9,806 bases of DNA from an uncultured Ruminococcus sp. (GTDB lineage: Bacteria > Bacillota > Clostridia > Oscillospirales > CAG-272), in the NCBI GenBank assembly GCA_902796505.1, contig CADBPA010000061.1, forward strand, positions 1 through 9,806, in the 5' to 3' direction. This document shows positions 7,484 to 9,806 of the stretch, in pieces (within the stretch, counting starts at the first letter, position 1; every line of letters starts with the position of its first letter). The notes under the pieces were generated by a model that ran no database searches, had not been told where the DNA came from, and was given only the letters and a program-made list of their open reading frames with translations. The position numbers and the translations under genes are program-made.

Positions 7484-7532
7484 AAAAAAAGACTGAGCCG
7501 TCCGCTTTCGCGAAAGACTCAGTCTGTTTTTT
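7484..7532 (-). terminator. Rho-independent terminator of the ispH-S1 operon, probably bidirectional
   Basis: Arms AGACTGAG (7490-7497) and CTCAGTCT (7518-7525) pair perfectly. Between them an inner palindrome CTTTCGCGAAAG (7504-7515) can extend the hairpin past an asymmetric bulge. Read on the minus strand, the stem is followed directly by seven T (complement of A 7484-7490), 19 bp past the stop of the fusion gene. Read on the plus strand it is followed by G and six T (7527-7532), so it can also back up the leuS terminator. The 60 bp between the two hairpins hold nothing I can identify. Confidence 0.88.
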
Positions 7533-7544
7533 ATAAAACCGGGA

Positions 7545-9656
7545 TCAGTCGATCGAACCGACGATGTATTTCTCCATCTCGGCTCTTTCCTCGGCGGCCT
7601 GTCTGTCAGCCTCCTCGCGCTCTGCGCGCTTTGCGGCACGCTCTGCGTCGCGGGCTTCCTTCTCGGCTGCGCGCTCGGCTTCTTTCGCCGCGCGCTCGGC
7701 TTCCGCGGCTGCCTTCTCCTCTTCCTCGTGCAGGGCACGGATGGAGAGAGCGAGTCTGCGGTTCTCGGTGTCGATCTCGGTGATCATCACGTCGACCGTC
7801 TCGCCGATAGAGAGAACTTCCGCAGGGGAGTTGATCCGCTGAGAAGAGATGCGGGAAATGTGGATGAGACCGTCCACGCCGTCATAGACCTCGGCGAACG
7901 CGCCGAAGGGCATGATCGAGACGATCTTGGCGGGAACCACGTCGCCCACTTTGTATTTCTGAGTGAACTGGAACCAGGAGTCCATCTCCTGCGTCTTGTA
8001 GCCGAGGGAGATGCGCTTCTTTTCGGGATCGAGCTCCTTGATATAAACGTCGATGACCTGACCGACCGAAACGACCTCGGACGGATGCTTGATCTTCTTC
8101 CAGGAGAGCTCGGAATTGTGAACCATACCGTCGACGCCGCCGATATCGACGAACGCGCCGTAGGTCGCGAGATTCCTGACGGTACCCATGTAGTGCTTGC
8201 CGACTTCAAGGCTTGCCCAGATCTCTGCTTCTTTCGCGCGTCTTTCTTCTCTCTGAACGGCCTTGATCGAACCGAGAGCGCGCTTGCGCTCCTCATCGAA
8301 TTCGATGATTTTGATTTTCTGCTTGGTTCCTTTGAGGACGGCGAGATCGCCTTCCTTCGGAATACCGGTCTGCGAGGCGGGAACGAAAACCGTGTTCGAG
8401 TTGACGGATACGAGGACGCCTCCTTTGGTGATCGCGGTCACGACGCCTTCGAGAATTTCGCCGCTTTCCTTGGCGTCTCTGAGGGTTGTCCAGCTGTTGT
8501 CGCGGTCAACTCTGGTCTTGGAAACCGTTGCAAGTCCTTTTCCGTCTTCCACACGGATGACAAAGACTTCCACCTGGTCTCCGATCTTGAACATTTCGGA
8601 AAGCTTCGCATTCGGATCGTCAGTTATCTGTTCTCTGGTCAGGACGCCGGTGAACTTAGCGCCGAGGTCGAGGCTGATCTCGTTTTCATTGATCGTGAAA
8701 ACGGTACCGGTAACTGTTTCTCCTGTATGTAATGTTTTGAAAGAGCTTTCCACCATTGACTCGAAGTCAAGATTCTGTGTTTCCATTTTTTTTGCTACCT
8801 CCGTTATTGTACCGTCAGGTGTGGAAGCGCCTGCGGTGATTGCGGTATTTTTGCCGCTGCCATCAGGAAAATCAGTTGACAGATCATCTGCCGATTCGAT
8901 CCATCGGGTGTCCGGGCAGATCGCCGAGCAAACCTCGAACAATTTGCGCGTGTTGGAACTGTCCCGTCCACCGATGACGATCATCAGATCGGATGCCGCC
9001 GCAAGCTCAGCCGCATCGCGCTGACGATTTTCAGTGACACTACATATTGTATCAAATATTTTTGCATTTGTACAGAGTTTTTTTAAAAAAATTTTAATTT
9101 TTTCATAATTTTTTACGTTTTGCGTGGTTTGGGAGCATAAAACAGGCGTTTTTCCGTTCAATTTGACGGAAATCAGATCGTCCATCGACCGAATTTCGTG
9201 TTTTTCGCCCCTCGCGTAACTCATGATCGATACCGCTTCCGGGTGTTCGGGCGTACAAAAGAGAAGAAAAACGGTGTTTTCCCCGTCCGTCTGTTCTGCC
9301 GCGATCTTCTGGATCCGCTTCACGGACGGGCAGGTCGAGTCAAAGATCCGGAGATTCGGATACCGCTCGCAAAGCCCGGACAGCGCCCGGCCTGTCTCTT
9401 CGGTGACGCCGTGCGTGCGCAGGATCAGAGCGACCGGCCGGCCGGCCGAGGAATCCAGCACTGAGGGAAGTTCTTCGATCCCGATCGAACGAACGCCGCG
9501 TCTTTCGAGCTCTTCGCAGTAGAGGCGGTTGTGGATCAATTTTCCGAGCGTACAGATCACGCCGTCTTTTCCGTATTCGGCGATCGCTCGTTTCACGATT
9601 CCGTCCGCCCGGCGGACGCCGGGGCAGAATCCGGCGTATTCCGAAATGCGGATCAT
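7545..9656 (-). CDS. ispH: Fused IspH (HMBPP reductase) - ribosomal protein S1
   Basis: This 703-residue protein joins two functions. Residues 1-289 are IspH/LytB, the [4Fe-4S] enzyme that reduces HMBPP to IPP and DMAPP in the MEP pathway. Cluster cysteines are C11 (GFCPG), C109 (DSTCP) and C205 (TICSVTENRQ); substrate-site residues include H42, H82 (RTHGV), H138 and E140 (EHPE), the SQTT motif (175-178), SSN (233-235) and S278 (GAST). Residues 310-380, 399-464, 484-554 and 569-640 are four S1 RNA-binding domains; the third and fourth have the best signatures (YGAFVDIGGVDGMVHNSELS, FGAFAEVYDGVDGLIHIS). A 50-residue Ala/Glu/Arg helix (643-692) ends it. IspH-S1 fusions are known in Clostridia. 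AAGGAG lies 8 nt before the ATG, which overlaps the upstream stop (ATGA). Codons are GC-rich except for an AT-rich patch near 9045-9117. An internal start at M291 may yield S1 alone. Confidence 0.96.
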   Translation of the reverse strand: MIRISEYAGFCPGVRRADGIVKRAIAEYGKDGVICTLGKLIHNRLYCEELERRGVRSIGIEELPSVLDSSAGRPVALILRTHGVTEETGRALSGLCERYPNLRIFDSTCPSVKRIQKIAAEQTDGENTVFLLFCTPEHPEAVSIMSYARGEKHEIRSMDDLISVKLNGKTPVLCSQTTQNVKNYEKIKIFLKKLCTNAKIFDTICSVTENRQRDAAELAAASDLMIVIGGRDSSNTRKLFEVCSAICPDTRWIESADDLSTDFPDGSGKNTAITAGASTPDGTITEVAKKMETQNLDFESMVESSFKTLHTGETVTGTVFTINENEISLDLGAKFTGVLTREQITDDPNAKLSEMFKIGDQVEVFVIRVEDGKGLATVSKTRVDRDNSWTTLRDAKESGEILEGVVTAITKGGVLVSVNSNTVFVPASQTGIPKEGDLAVLKGTKQKIKIIEFDEERKRALGSIKAVQREERRAKEAEIWASLEVGKHYMGTVRNLATYGAFVDIGGVDGMVHNSELSWKKIKHPSEVVSVGQVIDVYIKELDPEKKRISLGYKTQEMDSWFQFTQKYKVGDVVPAKIVSIMPFGAFAEVYDGVDGLIHISRISSQRINSPAEVLSIGETVDVMITEIDTENRRLALSIRALHEEEEKAAAEAERAAKEAERAAEKEARDAERAAKRAEREEADRQAAEERAEMEKYIVGSID
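8784..8803 (-). promoter_or_regulatory. Candidate internal ribosome binding site and ATG for a free S1 protein, with an A8 slippery run
   Basis: On the minus strand GGAGGT (8802-8797) is followed after 10 nt by an in-frame ATG (8786-8784), codon 291 of the fusion. The product would be 413 residues starting METQNLDFESMVESSFK, a normal-looking start for a Firmicutes four-domain S1 protein, and the preceding residues (GASTPDGTITEVAKK) look like a complete IspH C terminus. The spacer contains eight A (8793-8786), read GCA AAA AAA ATG, which is also a slippery A-AAA-AAA heptamer. Site visible; function inferred. Confidence 0.5.
9046..9074 (-). promoter_or_regulatory. Candidate internal promoter in an AT-rich patch of ispH
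   Basis: On the minus strand TGTACA (9074-9069, 4 of 6 to TTGACA) and TACAAT (9051-9046, 5 of 6 to TATAAT) are 17 bp apart. Directly upstream, 9078-9117 is a series of A and T tracts, including T7A7 at 9078-9091, resembling an UP element. Transcription would start near 9039, about 250 nt before the internal S1 start. The patch also encodes a Lys/Ile-rich helix, so the AT bias could be protein-driven. Weak to moderate support. Confidence 0.3.
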
Positions 9657-9806
9657 TCGGACTTCTCCTTCGCCGGATCGTTTGCGTCGGAATGCGGATA
9701 CGAGCCGCAGCCTCCGAGCTCGCAGATCTCGGAGAAGATCTTTTCGGTCGCCGCTTTGTACTCGGAGAAGCCGCCCTTTTCAAATCCGAATTCGGAATAT
9801 AGGATC
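9653..9806 (-). CDS. C-terminal end of a protein, probably PlsC-type acyltransferase (5' end outside window)
   Basis: The minus-strand frame is open from the window edge for 50 residues (ILYSEFGFEKGGFSEYKAAT and onward) and stops with TGA at 9655-9653. The stop overlaps the ispH start as ATGA, so translation is probably coupled. The segment YKAATEKIFSEICEL resembles the last helix of 1-acyl-glycerol-3-phosphate acyltransferases (phosphatidic acid synthesis at the membrane), and cmk-plsC-ispH is a familiar clostridial gene order. No catalytic motif (HxxxxD) is in view, so this identification rests on context and a short helix. The last residues, from GGCGSYPHSDAND to the end, form a polar, likely disordered tail with two Cys, one of them in the GGC-G motif. 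Confidence 0.5.
   Translation of the reverse strand, partial: ILYSEFGFEKGGFSEYKAATEKIFSEICELGGCGSYPHSDANDPAKEKSE

Noticed and set aside
4870..7485. An 871-codon open frame on the minus strand opposite leuS
   Set aside because: It mirrors leuS over its whole length. The codon bias of leuS avoids the triplets that would be stops on the other strand. The translated sequence is rich in Arg, His and Asp with no recognisable domain, and leuS itself has every expected motif.
7572..7730. Repetitive EAERAAK-like coding sequence, considered as a DNA repeat array
   Set aside because: The repetition is at the protein level and imperfect in DNA. It is explained by a charged helix and there are no regular spacers as in a CRISPR array.
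7728..8732. A 334-codon plus-strand frame opposite the S1 domains
   Set aside because: It is an antisense shadow: the minus strand encodes clear S1 repeats here, and the plus frame shows only mirrored low-information composition.
1..9806. Search for an accessory or defence system, mobile element, tRNA or riboswitch
   Set aside because: All coding space is taken by core genes, no transposase, integrase, toxin or nuclease motifs were seen, and the non-coding gaps are too short or are explained by terminators.

Overview
This window looks like a housekeeping stretch of a moderately GC-rich member of the Clostridia (Firmicutes). That placement is inferred from three things: SMC, FtsY, NadD, YqeK, LCP, RsfS and LeuRS of clostridial character; the gene order nadD-yqeK-LCP-rsfS-leuS; and an IspH-ribosomal protein S1 fusion on the other strand. 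An Oscillospirales-like lineage is plausible, but the sequence alone does not prove it. I see no CRISPR array, insertion sequence, phage gene, tRNA or rRNA.

Plus strand, 1-7317: one tightly packed, apparently polycistronic block. It holds the 3' end of smc, then ftsY, a yhbY-type RNA-binding gene, nadD, yqeK, a LytR-CpsA-Psr (LCP) gene, rsfS and leuS. Several joints overlap (14 bp smc/ftsY, 1 bp ftsY/yhbY, 4 bp nadD/yqeK) and the largest gap is 51 bp, so translational coupling and a shared transcript are likely. The themes are chromosome organisation, membrane targeting, ribosome assembly and silencing, NAD synthesis, Ap4A turnover, wall polymer attachment and Leu-tRNA charging. The promoter lies upstream of the window. 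A strong hairpin terminator (7390-7428) closes the block.

Minus strand, 9806-7545: the C-terminal end of a gene that is probably plsC overlaps by 4 bp the start of a 703-residue fusion. This joins IspH (last step of the MEP isoprenoid pathway) to a four-domain S1 protein with a charged helical tail. A second hairpin (7484-7532) terminates this convergent operon and could work in both directions.

The most interesting place is the IspH/S1 junction near 8784-8803. There, a GGAGGT Shine-Dalgarno sequence, a run of eight A and an in-frame ATG fall exactly where the IspH domain ends and an S1 protein would naturally begin. The same A run is a -1 slippery site with a stop six codons later, which would give an IspH-only product. 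About 260 bp upstream, an unusually AT-rich patch inside ispH holds a promoter-like sequence. Together these suggest that the fused gene may also make separate IspH and/or S1 proteins. This is inference and needs experimental or comparative support. The rest of the window is ordinary core genome.
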